Shown here: positions 50,096 to 59,492 of the stretch, in pieces
Layout: every line of letters starts with the position of its first letter
How positions within the stretch are numbered: position 1 is the stretch's first letter
Origin: Dehalococcoidia bacterium
GTDB lineage: Bacteria; Chloroflexota; Dehalococcoidia; DSTF01; JACRBR01
Assembly: GCA_040902535.1 (NCBI GenBank)
Contig: JBBDXD010000014.1
Coordinates: 42,111-106,110, forward strand
Length of the DNA: 64,000 nt
Direction: 5' to 3'
Notes under the pieces: model-generated
What the model saw: the letters and a program-made list of their open reading frames with translations, nothing else
What the model was told of the DNA's origin: nothing
Database searches by the model: none
Program-made: the position numbers and the translations under genes

Positions 50096-51832
50096 ATGCA
50101 CAGGCCACTCGCGCTACTGGCGGCGGTCGTCTTCTTGGTGGCCGCAGGATCCGTCTCTTCCGTCGTTCCACGCGTCACCGAAGCGGCGCCGGTGTTCAAC
50201 GAGGCGGCTTGCGACGACCGCGCGTTATCGCCGGAAGGCTTTGACAGATCAAGGATGCGCTGCGGATTCGTCACGGTTGAAGAGTCGAGCCGCAGCGATA
50301 CCCGAATGATCGACATCTGGGCGGTCGTGATCGAGGCAACCTCGCCGAACCCTGAGCCCGATCCCATCGTCTTCCTGCCTGGCGGCCCCGGACAACCGGG
50401 GGTCGACTTCGCGGCGTACTCCTCGGAGTGGTACAGCCAGGCGCTCGACGACCGTGATTTCATCTGATTTCATCGCGTTCGATTTCCGTGGCACGGGACT
50501 ATCCGGAAAGCTCGCGTGTACGGAATACGACTCGGTGCTCGCTGATGCGCTCAAGGAAAAGCTGACCGAACAGCAGACGGACATGCGATACGACGCAGCG
50601 ATGGACTTGTGTCTGGAGCGCTACGCGGCGGACGGTGTCGATCTCAGCACCTACGATAGCGCGACGATCGTCGAGGACATGGTCGAGTTGATGACAGCGC
50701 TCGGATACGACGAGTGGAACCTGATCGGCGGTTCGTATGGCACGCGGCTAGCACTCACGGCGGTGCGCGATGCGCCGGAGCACATCCGCAGCGCTGTGCT
50801 CGATGCGCGTCGCGCCGGTGATCGATGTCGACGTCGAGCGCATAGCGTTGTTCGAGTCCAAGCTGAATGAGCTTTGGGACGCATGCCTGGCGGACGCGGA
50901 ATGCGGTGGCGCGTACCCGGCCATCGAGCAGACATTCTGGGACCTTGTCGCGCGGGCGAACGCGAATCCGATCGCCGTTCAAGCAACGGCACCCGATGGC
51001 ACGCCGGTGGATGTCGAGATCGACGGATCCGCCATCATCGAGGGCACATTCCGTCGCGATGTGGGACACCTCGCTGTTGCCGCTCATACCGTTCGCGATC
51101 GACGACATTGCCCGCGGGAACACGGGCGTGCTCAGCCAGGTCACATCCCAGCTGTTGTTCCAGGATTTCGGCATCGCCACCGGCATGTTCTGGAGCGTGC
51201 AATGTAATGAGGAGTGGCCGTTCTATACGGCGGCGGCCGTCCGCGCGGCGACGGAGGGGGTGCGAGAAGAAGTCATCGAAGCGGGGATCGGTGGCGCGAC
51301 GAGTCCCGCCGCGGTCGACGAACTGCAAGCGCTCTGCGAAGAGCTGAGCACCCCGGATCCGGATGCGATCGAACGTCAGGCCGTAACGAGTTCGATACCG
51401 ACATTGATCCTCGCCGGGGAATTCGACACCAACACTCCGACGGAGTTCGGCGAGGTGGCCGCGGAGACGCTCTCGAACAGTTATCTGATCGAGGTGCCAT
51501 CGTCGGGCCACTTCGTGACGTTCCCGCGGCAGGAGTGTACGAATCCGCTGATCGCGGCGTTTTTCGCCGCGCCGCAGCGGCGTCCCGATGATTCATGCGT
51601 GCAGGCGATCCCGCCGGTGGACTTCATCGTGGCCGGTGAGGAAGCCGCACCGTCCCCAACGCCTGCCGGTCCGCCGACGCCGCCGGAACCTGTGGGCGTG
51701 ATCACCGCGCCTGACACTGGCACTGGCCAACTCATGCGCGACGATCGGCCGTCGTGGGTCCTGTCGGCGATGGCGCTCTTGGGGATGTCACTGCTGGTGC
51801 TCGGTTCGAAGCGCGGGGTTCGCGGCCGGTAA
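50096..51832 (+). pseudogene. Frameshifted TAP-type alpha/beta hydrolase
   Basis: One protein of about 575 residues spread over three reading-frame changes. 50096 to about 50460 holds a secretion signal and FLPGGPGQPG. 50454 to about 50810 holds FRGTGLS and the nucleophile GGSYGTR. About 50800-51060 holds the lid, and 51060-51832 holds the acid-containing LAGEFDTNTPTEFG, the His region SSGHFVT, and a C-terminal membrane anchor ending SKRGVRGR. Each change is in the +1 direction. The family is the tripeptidyl-aminopeptidase (TAP)/proline iminopeptidase hydrolases that act on peptides outside the cell. GGGGGAG lies before ATG 50096. Either a decayed gene or indel errors. Confidence 0.75.
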
Positions 51833-51885
51833 TAGTCCCGCCGCCCGGTGCTGTGCGCAGCCAGTCCCTCCGGCGCGTACCTCTG

Positions 51886-52515
51886 TCAGCTACTCAGATC
51901 GGCGCCGTCCGTCGAAGGGGCGGGCTTTGGCGGGGCGGGTGGCGTATAGGTGGCCGTGCTGGGACGGCGCGGGCGCGTCAGGCGAGATGGCTGCTGGGCG
52001 GGAGACGGCGCGCCAACTCCCGACGATGCGTCGGCGGCGACCGGCTGAGGACGCTGAGGCATCGCTTGCGGGCCGCGGTCGGCGCCGCAGTACGGGCACA
52101 CCACCCAGCGCGCCAGCAGCGGCTTCTGGCACGACTCACAGGGTATGCGCAGCGTCGAGCGGCAGTACGGGCAGGCCACGAACGCGTCCTCGATCCGGCG
52201 CCGGCACGACGGGCACGTCGCCTGCTCCTGGATCTCGTGCAGAAGCGCCTCGGCTTCGAGCTGGCGGTCGTAGCGGTCAGCAATCGTGTCTTTCGGCCGC
52301 AGGATCAGGTACAGGAACATGCCGGGCAGGTTGAAGACGAGCACCGTGAGCACCGATACAGTCTGCGTGAGCGGGTCGCGTGTGCGCGAAGCAATGTCGC
52401 GGTAGGTCCACACGAGCGCCGCGATCCACATGACGATCAAGTAGGCGACCATGATGATCACCGCTATCGTCAGGGCGTCTTGCCAGACGCCGTCATCCCA
52501 GATCGCGAGCAGCAT
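51886..52515 (-). CDS. Membrane protein with double zinc ribbon
   Basis: 209 aa. Two N-terminal membrane helices (LTIAVIIMVAYLIVMWIAAL and TVSVLTVLVFNLPGMFLYLI), then a cytoplasmic double zinc ribbon with CPSCRRRI, CPYCRS, CESCQK and CPYCGA (four CxxC pairs), then a Pro-rich tail. Such DZR domains bind zinc and serve as protein contact modules. Function unknown. It faces the PcrA gene divergently with a 183-nt gap. Confidence 0.8.
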   Translation of the reverse strand: MLLAIWDDGVWQDALTIAVIIMVAYLIVMWIAALVWTYRDIASRTRDPLTQTVSVLTVLVFNLPGMFLYLILRPKDTIADRYDRQLEAEALLHEIQEQATCPSCRRRIEDAFVACPYCRSTLRIPCESCQKPLLARWVVCPYCGADRGPQAMPQRPQPVAADASSGVGAPSPAQQPSRLTRPRRPSTATYTPPAPPKPAPSTDGADLSS

Positions 52516-52684
52516 GTGCTTCTCCCTCGCTACGGCGGCGGTGCGGGGCCGCCGGCCGTGATCCCGCCGATTATATCAGCATTGCGATGCCATCCCGTCT
52601 CAAGCGAGCATCACAAATGGGCCGTCAACCATAGGACGATCCGTCATCGTCGTCCGATGCCTGTCTGCCGGCCATGGCGCTGGA

Positions 52685-52690
52685 TACCCT
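52685..52690 (+). promoter_or_regulatory. -10 box TACCCT for leaderless pcrA/uvrD
   Basis: TACCCT ends 8 nt before ATG 52699; no ribosome site is present. Confidence 0.4.
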
Positions 52691-52698
52691 GAGAGACG

Positions 52699-54954
52699 AT
52701 GCCCACGACGGTCGATCACATCCTTGGAGAACTGAATCCACCGCAGCGAGAGGCCGTCACGGCGACGCTCGGGCCACTGCTGATCCTGGCGGGCCCGGGG
52801 TCTGGCAAGACCCGCGTCATCGCCCACCGGATAGCCTATCTCGTCGAGCACGAGGAGGTGGAGCCGTGGCGTATCGTCGCGGTGACGTTCACGAACAAGG
52901 CCGCGCGCGAGATGCGCGGCCGCGTCGTATCACACCTCGACGAACGCGCGAGCGAGGTGATGCTGGGCACGTTTCACTCGATCTGCGCCCGCATTCTGCG
53001 CATCGACGGGCAACGGATCGGGCTCGATCGGTCATTCAATATCTACGATGACGCCGACCAGATGGCGCTCATGAAGCGCGTCGCCGACGCCCTTGCGATC
53101 GACACGCGCGCGATCAAGGAGCGGGCGATCCTGTCGGCGATCTCGCAGGCGAAGAGCGAACTGATCACGCCGTCTGACTACGCATCGAAGACGCACGACT
53201 GGTTCACGGAGGTCATCGCGCGGGCATACGAGCGTTACCAGCAGATGCTCGCGGAGAACAGCGCGCTCGACTTCGACGACCTGATCGTGAAAACCGTGCA
53301 GCTTCTGCAGGACGACGAGCACACCCGCCGCAAGTACCAGGATCGATTCCTGCACGTGCTCGTAGACGAGTTCCAGGACACGAACGTGGCGCAGTACCAG
53401 CTCGCACGGCTGTTCGCGGCGTTTCACGGCAACATCTGCGTCGTCGGCGACCCGGACCAGTCGATCTACTCGTGGCGCAGCGCCGATATCCGCAACATCC
53501 TCAACTTCGAGCGCGACTTCCCGAATGCGAAGATCGTGCTGCTCGAGCAGAACTATCGCTCGACGCAGACGATCCTCGATGCCGCACACGCCGTGATCGC
53601 CGGCAACAAGCAGCGCAAAGAGAAGTCGCTCTGGACCGACCGCGGCGCCGGCCAGCCGATCTGCGTGTACGAGGCGTACGACGAGCAGGAAGAGGCCCAA
53701 TTCGCCGCAGACGAGATAGCCGGGCTGCTGCGCAACGGGCACGACGAGCGTGACTTCGCGGTGATGTATCGCACGAACGCCCAGTCGCGAGCGCTCGAAG
53801 AGGCGCTGATCCGGGCCGGCATCCGCTACCAACTCGTCGGCGGCACGCGATTCTACGAGCGCCGCGAAGTCAAGGACGTGCTGGCCTACATGCGGCTCGT
53901 CCACAATCCATATGACGTCGTGAGCTTCGCGCGCGTCGTGAACGTGCCGGGCCGCGGCATCGGCGACAAGACGATGGAACAGCTCGAGCTGTGGGCGGGG
54001 CGCCTCGGCATGCCGCTGTACACCGCGCTGCAAATCCTCTCGGCGCAACAGGGCGGCAACCACGAGCACGAGGCCGCGAAGCTGGAACCGCACCCCGTAG
54101 GCACGCGGCAGGCCAACGCGCTGGTCAGTTTTCTGGAGATGCTCGACGAGTTGATCGACGTCGCAGCGAAGAACAACGTTTCGACGTTGATCGATGGCGT
54201 GCTCGAACGCACGCAGTACCGCAAGTGGCTGTTTGCATCCGCAGAGGACGACCTCGAGGCGGAGGAGCGCTGGGCGAACGTCGAGGAACTGCGCAACGTC
54301 GCAAGCGACTACGACGGCCTGGCGGCGGGCCACGGACTGGTGTCGTTCCTCGAAGACGTGGCGTTGATCTCAGACGCCGACACGATCGACGACACCGAGG
54401 ACGACGGCGGGCGGGTGACGCTGATTACGCTGCACTCGGCCAAGGGGCTGGAATACCCGGTCGTGTTCATGATCGCCATGGAGGAAGGCGTGCTGCCGCA
54501 CGTGCGGTCGTTCGACGATCCCTCGCAGATGGAGGAGGAACGGCGACTCGCGTACGTCGGCATGACGCGCGCAAAGTCGCGACTGTACCTGCTGCGTTCG
54601 TTCCGCCGCTACGGGATCGGCATGTCGACGCACAACCCGCCTTCGCGGTTCCTGCGCGACATCCCCTCCGAGTTGATCACGGCGAAGTCGGCGGTGTCGG
54701 AGGCGTCGGGGACGCAGGCCGAGCGCGGCCAGTTGCGCTACCGCGCAGCCGAGCGCGTTCGCGAACGCGACACCGCGGATGCCGACGCAGCGTTCTTCTC
54801 GGGCGGCGAGCGCGTGCGTCATCCGCGCTTCGGCGAGGGGATCGTCGTCGCAGCGGTGACGAAGGGCGACGACCAGGAGCTGACGATCGCGTTTAAGGGC
54901 GAGGCCGGAATGAAGAAGCTGATGCTGTCGTTCGCGCCGTTGGAGCGGATGTGA
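52699..54954 (+). CDS. pcrA: DNA helicase PcrA/UvrD
   Basis: 751 aa superfamily 1A helicase. Walker A GPGSGKT (32-38), the DEFQDTN Walker B, QNYRSTQ, and the C-terminal VTLITLHSAKGLEYPVVF motif V/VI region. The C-terminal segment (RHPRFGEGIVV) is the Tudor-like domain that binds RNA polymerase in UvrD/PcrA. It unwinds DNA in repair and replication restart. It begins without a Shine-Dalgarno and is followed by convergent genes. Confidence 0.95.
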   Translation: MPTTVDHILGELNPPQREAVTATLGPLLILAGPGSGKTRVIAHRIAYLVEHEEVEPWRIVAVTFTNKAAREMRGRVVSHLDERASEVMLGTFHSICARILRIDGQRIGLDRSFNIYDDADQMALMKRVADALAIDTRAIKERAILSAISQAKSELITPSDYASKTHDWFTEVIARAYERYQQMLAENSALDFDDLIVKTVQLLQDDEHTRRKYQDRFLHVLVDEFQDTNVAQYQLARLFAAFHGNICVVGDPDQSIYSWRSADIRNILNFERDFPNAKIVLLEQNYRSTQTILDAAHAVIAGNKQRKEKSLWTDRGAGQPICVYEAYDEQEEAQFAADEIAGLLRNGHDERDFAVMYRTNAQSRALEEALIRAGIRYQLVGGTRFYERREVKDVLAYMRLVHNPYDVVSFARVVNVPGRGIGDKTMEQLELWAGRLGMPLYTALQILSAQQGGNHEHEAAKLEPHPVGTRQANALVSFLEMLDELIDVAAKNNVSTLIDGVLERTQYRKWLFASAEDDLEAEERWANVEELRNVASDYDGLAAGHGLVSFLEDVALISDADTIDDTEDDGGRVTLITLHSAKGLEYPVVFMIAMEEGVLPHVRSFDDPSQMEEERRLAYVGMTRAKSRLYLLRSFRRYGIGMSTHNPPSRFLRDIPSELITAKSAVSEASGTQAERGQLRYRAAERVRERDTADADAAFFSGGERVRHPRFGEGIVVAAVTKGDDQELTIAFKGEAGMKKLMLSFAPLERM

Positions 54955-54960
54955 TCGTCA

Positions 54961-55491
54961 TCACGGCGCTAAAGCCGTACGCTTGAGCAAACTCTTCTTG
55001 AAGTCTGCAACGTCGCCGGTTGACCGGCAGCGCACGACCTTCTCTGCGTAGTCCGCTAGCAACTGCACTGTCTCCGCTCGCTGCCTTCGCGCCGTGCGCC
55101 GATTGTAATCAAGGAAGCTCGCGAGCCGGCGCCAACCGCGGTGGACGTTCGTCCGCGCGAGTTCCGCACGCACGTGTCGCTTGACGATGCGGGCGAGGCA
55201 TGCACGGAGCGGTACGTCCAGCCACGCGATCGCATCGGCCTCGTCCAGCAGCGGTCTGAGCCATGCGTCGTGGTAAGCGCCCTCCGTGACCCACCCCGGC
55301 AGCGATCGTATCTCGTCGACGCGGGCGACGATCTCGTCGTGCGGGCGTTCGCCTTTCTCAACGTCGTACACGACGAAATCGAGGTCATGCGCCACAACGG
55401 CGAACGTATCACCGATCCAGCGCGCAAGCGTCGTCTTGCCGCTGCCCGCAATGCCGATGACGTGCACTTTGACGCTGCCGTCGCGAGTCAC
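54961..55491 (-). CDS. P-loop nucleotide kinase-like protein (topology-modulation/FlaR type)
   Basis: 176 aa. Walker A is GIAGSGKTTLARW at the N-terminus. The layout (short P-loop NTPase with LDVPLRACLARIVKRHVR) is that of adenylate kinase-like or topology-modulation proteins. The start GTG 55491 lies only 6 nt after the next gene's stop, so the two are probably co-transcribed. Substrate unknown. Confidence 0.75.
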   Translation of the reverse strand: MTRDGSVKVHVIGIAGSGKTTLARWIGDTFAVVAHDLDFVVYDVEKGERPHDEIVARVDEIRSLPGWVTEGAYHDAWLRPLLDEADAIAWLDVPLRACLARIVKRHVRAELARTNVHRGWRRLASFLDYNRRTARRQRAETVQLLADYAEKVVRCRSTGDVADFKKSLLKRTALAP

Positions 55492-55497
55492 CCTCTC

Positions 55498-56343
55498 TCA
55501 CTCCAATTCCATCTGCCATTCGAGCGGGTTGATGCCGCGCAGGACGGCCCCGCCATGCCTGCCAGCGCGCGTGCAAGCTTCGAGGAGCGGGAAGCCGCGC
55601 GCGAGATACCACGTGAGCGCCGCGGCAAACGTGTCACCCGCTCCGTATGCCGCAACGGTCCTGTCCGGTACAACTGGCGCCGGAAAGCGCACGACGCCGT
55701 CGCGTGTCTCGATGTAGCCTCCCCGCTCGCCCTCCGTCATCACGAGCGCCGCCGGCGAAGGCGTGTAGTCCGAAAGCACGCTGAACTCGCGCTTGTCCTT
55801 CGTGCTGCCGACGACGACGTCGGCGCGCACGCCCGAAGCATCGAGCGCCTGCTTGCGACGCGATGTGACGACGAGCACGCGCGCCTTGCGTGCTTCAATG
55901 AGCGTTTCAGGATCTTGGCCGGTGAAGTAGACGGCGTCGCACGTCTCGAGCACCTCCCACGGAAGATCGTCGCGCAGGCGCGGGTGCAGCGGTTCGCCAA
56001 TGACGAAGATCGTGCGCTCGCCATCAGGCGTGATGACGGCGAGGTCGCGCGTGTGCGGCAGATCGCGGCGCGCGATGTGGATTTCGGCGGGGATCCTCGA
56101 TAGCGCGCGCTCGACGGCGTGGCCCGCCTCGTCGCTGCCTGTTGCCGTGAAGAGATGCACCTCGCCGGGGCTGCGCGCGAGCTGATGGAACGCGATACCG
56201 GCACCGCCGCCGGCGATCGTGCACGATTCGGCGAGATGCGCAATCTCGCCGGGCGCTGGGAGCGCCGGCGCACGCCCAATCGTCACGTGCTCAACGTGGC
56301 CGATGACGGCAACGCGCAACTTCTCCGGCGCGACGTCTGTCAT
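55498..56343 (-). CDS. PfkB-family carbohydrate kinase
   Basis: 281 aa, with a PfkB core of AAYGAGDTFAAALTWYLARG near the C-terminus (base Asp in GAGDT) and a Gly-rich GGGAGIAFHQLA region in place of the N-terminal signature. A sugar or nucleoside is the likely substrate. ATG 56343 is the start; the longer frame is not homologous. It precedes the P-loop kinase on the same strand. Confidence 0.83.
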   Translation of the reverse strand: MTDVAPEKLRVAVIGHVEHVTIGRAPALPAPGEIAHLAESCTIAGGGAGIAFHQLARSPGEVHLFTATGSDEAGHAVERALSRIPAEIHIARRDLPHTRDLAVITPDGERTIFVIGEPLHPRLRDDLPWEVLETCDAVYFTGQDPETLIEARKARVLVVTSRRKQALDASGVRADVVVGSTKDKREFSVLSDYTPSPAALVMTEGERGGYIETRDGVVRFPAPVVPDRTVAAYGAGDTFAAALTWYLARGFPLLEACTRAGRHGGAVLRGINPLEWQMELE

Positions 56344-56356
56344 GCGGCGAGGATAA

Positions 56357-56436
56357 CAGGATGGGAGAACCTCGAACCTCGAACCCGGAACCATTTGGAC
56401 TCAGGTTCGAGGTTCTTGGTTCCAGGTTCTTACAAG
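56357..56436. repeat. Inverted word-like repeat between the divergent kinase and cinA genes
   Basis: Tandem near-copies of AACCTCGAACC and their complement (GGTTCGAGGTTC at 56403-56414 and similar words) make a structure in which either half can pair with the other. Related word-type repeats occur at 24571-24635 and 48182-48300. Confidence 0.5.
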
Positions 56437-56439
56437 CTG

Positions 56440-56445
56440 TACATT
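56440..56445 (+). promoter_or_regulatory. -10 box TACATT for leaderless cinA
   Basis: TACATT ends 7 nt before ATG 56453; a TTGGTT-like -35 is possible 18 nt upstream. Confidence 0.45.
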
Positions 56446-56452
56446 CGACGCC

Positions 56453-57709
56453 ATGAAGGCAGAGATCCTCTCGATCGGCACCGAGATCCTGCTCGGCGAG
56501 ATCACAGACACCAACGCCCAGTACATCGCGTCTCGGTTGCCCGGGCTGGGCATCGACCTGTATTTCAAGGCGGTCGTCGGCGACAACATGGAGCGGCTCA
56601 CCGAGACCATCGGCCGGGCGCGTGAACGGTCCGACGTCGTGATCTGCACGGGCGGACTCGGGCCGACAGAGGACGACCTCACGCGCGAGGCGATTTCCGC
56701 GGTCCTCGGCGAAGAGCCGCACGTCGATCCGGACCTCGAGGCGACCTTGCGGTCGTTCTTCGAACGTCGCGGCTACGCCATGCCCGAAAGCAACGTCAAG
56801 CAGTGCTGGCTGATCCCGTCGGCGCGCGCAATACAGAATCCGCGCGGCACGGCGCCGGGATGGTGGGTCGAGCGCGATGGCAAAATTATCGTCGCTATGC
56901 CGGGGCCGCCGACCGAAATGACCCGCATGTGGGAGAACGAAGTTGCGCCCGCGTTAAAGGCCCGCAACCCCGGCGGCATCCTCGTCACGCGCACGCTTAA
57001 GACGGCCGGCGTCGGCGAAGGCACCGTGGACGAAATGATGAGCCCGCTGCTCAAGTCGCAAAACCCGAGCATCGGCATCTACGCGAGGGCGGACGGCGTG
57101 CACGTGCGCCTCGCCGCGAAAGCCGCCGACGAGGAGTCGGCTTGGCGATTGATCGTCCCCGTTGAAGAGGAGGTGCGGCAGATCCTGGGCGCGGCGATCT
57201 GGGGCGCTGATGATGACACCTTCGAGAGTGTGATCGGCGACATGGCGAAGGAACGCGGCGTCTCCATCGCGACCATGGAGTCGTGTACGGGCGGCATGCT
57301 GGCGAGCACGCTTACGGACGTACCCGGATCGTCAGCATTCTTTCGCAGCGGCCTGGTCTCCTACCAGACGGAAGTGAAGATCGAGTACGGCGTCCCCGCC
57401 GAGATCGTCGAAGAGCACGGCGTGATCAGTCCCGAGTGCGCCCGCGCGATGGCCAAAGCGACACGCGAGCGCTTCGAGGCCAGCGTGGGGGTCGGGATCA
57501 CCGGTGTGGCCGGTCCGGAGGAGCAGGAAGGCAAGCCCGTGGGCACGATCCATATCGCGATCGACGCGATCTGGGCGGCGCCTCAGTCGATGAGTTACGT
57601 GTTCCCGCAGGGGCGCACCGCCGTGAAGCGTCGCGCGGTGACGACGGCGCTCGTGCTGCTGCGACAGTCGCTGCTGGAGTACAAGTCGGAGGACCTGCGT
57701 GAGTTTTGA
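56453..57709 (+). CDS. cinA: CinA-family nicotinamide-nucleotide amidase
   Basis: 418 aa two-domain CinA. The N-terminal MoaB-like domain has SIGTEILLGEITDTNAQYI and GGLGPTEDDLTREA. The C-terminal amidohydrolase domain (about 270-410) has MESCTGGMLASTLTDVPGSS with catalytic Ser. It deamidates NMN to nicotinate mononucleotide in NAD salvage. It is a natural companion of DNA repair genes in many bacteria; here PcrA is 1.5 kb upstream but on the same strand only after the two opposite kinases. Confidence 0.93.
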   Translation: MKAEILSIGTEILLGEITDTNAQYIASRLPGLGIDLYFKAVVGDNMERLTETIGRARERSDVVICTGGLGPTEDDLTREAISAVLGEEPHVDPDLEATLRSFFERRGYAMPESNVKQCWLIPSARAIQNPRGTAPGWWVERDGKIIVAMPGPPTEMTRMWENEVAPALKARNPGGILVTRTLKTAGVGEGTVDEMMSPLLKSQNPSIGIYARADGVHVRLAAKAADEESAWRLIVPVEEEVRQILGAAIWGADDDTFESVIGDMAKERGVSIATMESCTGGMLASTLTDVPGSSAFFRSGLVSYQTEVKIEYGVPAEIVEEHGVISPECARAMAKATRERFEASVGVGITGVAGPEEQEGKPVGTIHIAIDAIWAAPQSMSYVFPQGRTAVKRRAVTTALVLLRQSLLEYKSEDLREF

Positions 57710-57712
57710 GTT

Positions 57713-58108
57713 GTGAGTGCGTCTGACAAGGCCGATGTCGTTGTGTCTCGTCCCGGAGAGGCGATGTCCGCCACCGGTGCGGCCTTTGCACTACGCGAAT
57801 GGACAGGGGGACCCGGCGGCGGTCCGCCGTTGCACGTGCACCACCACGACACTGAAGCGTGGTACGTGCTGGAAGGTACGCTTCGCTTCAGGCTCGCGGA
57901 TCGCACGTTCGACGTCGCGGCCGGCGGCTGCGTGTTCGTCCCGGGCGGCGTAGCGCACACATTCAACAATCCCGGGCCAGGCGACGTGCGCTACCTTATC
58001 GTCCTAACACGCCGCATCCTGGACTTAATTGGCGCGTTGCACGAAGACATCACCCCGGATCGCGTCGCCGCGGTATACCGGGACTACGACTCGGAGTTAC
58101 TCGAGTAG
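57713..58108 (+). CDS. Cupin-domain protein
   Basis: 131 aa single cupin. The first motif is PLHVHHHDTEAWYVLEGTLRF and the second is VFVPGGVAHTFNNPG, with His and Glu metal ligands. No signal. Small-molecule metal-dependent role, unknown. It begins with GTG 57713, 3 nt after the cinA stop. Confidence 0.85.
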   Translation: MSASDKADVVVSRPGEAMSATGAAFALREWTGGPGGGPPLHVHHHDTEAWYVLEGTLRFRLADRTFDVAAGGCVFVPGGVAHTFNNPGPGDVRYLIVLTRRILDLIGALHEDITPDRVAAVYRDYDSELLE

Positions 58109-58109
58109 G

Positions 58110-58796
58110 ATGATGGACGACAGAGCCGAACTGTTCCGCCACGTCGGACAGGGAAACCGAGACGCGCCGGCGGAGATGCTCCGCTACAGGCCAGATCCGG
58201 CACGCGCGCGCGACGCATCTTCGCTCTCAGTCCTCTCGTTCGCGAAATACATGCGTCGGCATGCGATACTCGACCTACTGCTAATCCAAACCGGCCCTCC
58301 GCTCGACATCTTCGAAGCAGCGTCCATCGACCGCGGACGACGCGCGCGACCTGCTCGCGGCGGATCGGGCGCTCGTCTATGCCTACTCTTCGGACGGGTT
58401 CACGGCGCTGCACTTCGCGGCGTATTTCGGGGCGACGGCGGCGATCGAAGCGTTGCTCGCGGGCGGTGCGAACATCGAAGCCCGCACGAAGAACTTTCTC
58501 GACAACATGCCGCTGCACGCCGCCGCGGCCGGCGGCCGCACGAAGCCGCGCGGCTGTTGCTGTGGCACGGCGCAGACCCGAACGCGCGCCAGCATGGCAA
58601 GTATACGTCCCTCATGACGGCGGCGTTCGCCAACAACCGCGAGCTCGCCGAAATGCTGATCGCCCGCAACGCCGACGCCGACATGCGCAACGAGGAAGGC
58701 AGGACCGCGGCCGATGTCGCCGCCGGAGTTGGCAACATGGAGCTTGCGGCGCGGCTGCGGCTCGCCGAGCGCGTGGTCGACCGGCGGAATGCCTGA
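58110..58796 (+). pseudogene. Frameshifted ankyrin-repeat protein
   Basis: Starts with ATGATG at 58110 and ends at 58796, but the useful ankyrin frame moves by +1 near 58335 (to DLLAADRALVYAYSSDGFTA and ALHFAAYFGATAAIEALLAG) and back by -1 near 58545 (LLLWHGADPNARQ, LAEMLIARNADADMR). Three or four ankyrin units can be rebuilt from the two frames. Because the two shifts compensate, a two-base change would restore the gene; decay and assembly error are both possible. It begins 1 nt after the cupin stop. Confidence 0.75.
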
Positions 58797-58904
58797 ACCG
58801 TCCGTCCACACCTGCTGCGCATCGAATCAAGACGCTCTGGATGCGTTACGCATGGACGCATTGTGCGCGACCCGAGCGGAGCAACCGTCGGCGCTCCACC
58901 AGCG

Positions 58905-59384
58905 CTAATCGTCGAGCCGCAGCAGGAGCGGCGTCTGGACGTCCGAGGGCCACACTTTAAGCGCCATGTCCGCCGGGAAGATGCTGAGGGACGCAGCTTC
59001 GTCGCGCGTAAACCAGCCGTGGCCGTGGAACGTCGTAATGCCGTCGCGCTCGGGGAGCGCGCACTCCTGCGGCCACCCGTCGGGTCGCGTTAGAAACGTG
59101 AAGCCCACCGCGAAGAGTTGATCCGACCGATACATCTCGAACACGGCCACCAGGCGCTCGATGCGCACGCGCAGTCCCGACTCCTCGAAGATCTCGCGGA
59201 CGGCGCATTCCTCGATCGACTCGCCGTACTCGAGGCCGCCGCCGATGGAGCCCCAGTGGCGGACGTCGCCGCGCTGCTGGTCGATCAGCAGCAGCCGGCC
59301 CTCCGGGTCGACGACGTAGCCGCCGGCGCCCAGCTCGACCTTCGGCAGGTTGCGCACGCTGGCGGAAGGGATCGATTCGCTCAT
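58905..59384 (-). CDS. Nudix hydrolase
   Basis: 159 aa. The Nudix box GGGLEYGESIEECAVREIFE (residues 48-67) continues to EESG and has the REUxEExGU pattern, with Glu at 64, 67 and 68. It cleaves a nucleoside diphosphate derivative. The start ATG 59384 has a TAGAAT box 9 nt upstream and no ribosome site. Substrate unknown (MutT-like or ADP-ribose-type). Confidence 0.88.
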   Translation of the reverse strand: MSESIPSASVRNLPKVELGAGGYVVDPEGRLLLIDQQRGDVRHWGSIGGGLEYGESIEECAVREIFEESGLRVRIERLVAVFEMYRSDQLFAVGFTFLTRPDGWPQECALPERDGITTFHGHGWFTRDEAASLSIFPADMALKVWPSDVQTPLLLRLDD

Positions 59385-59393
59385 GGTGTCCCG

Positions 59394-59399
59394 ATTCTA
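59394..59399 (-). promoter_or_regulatory. -10 box TAGAAT for the leaderless Nudix gene
   Basis: On the minus strand TAGAAT ends 9 nt before the ATG at 59384. No ribosome site. Confidence 0.5.
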
Positions 59400-59492
59400 C
59401 GCGTGTTCTCGCTGGAACGCGACGGTGCGCCTCGCTACGCTGATCGCATGACATCGAGCCTCGAAACACTCCAATCGACGAAGGAGACCCCC

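Noticed and set aside
53032-54333. 433-aa minus-strand frame inside pcrA
   Set aside because: Shadow; the helicase has complete motifs in the plus frame.
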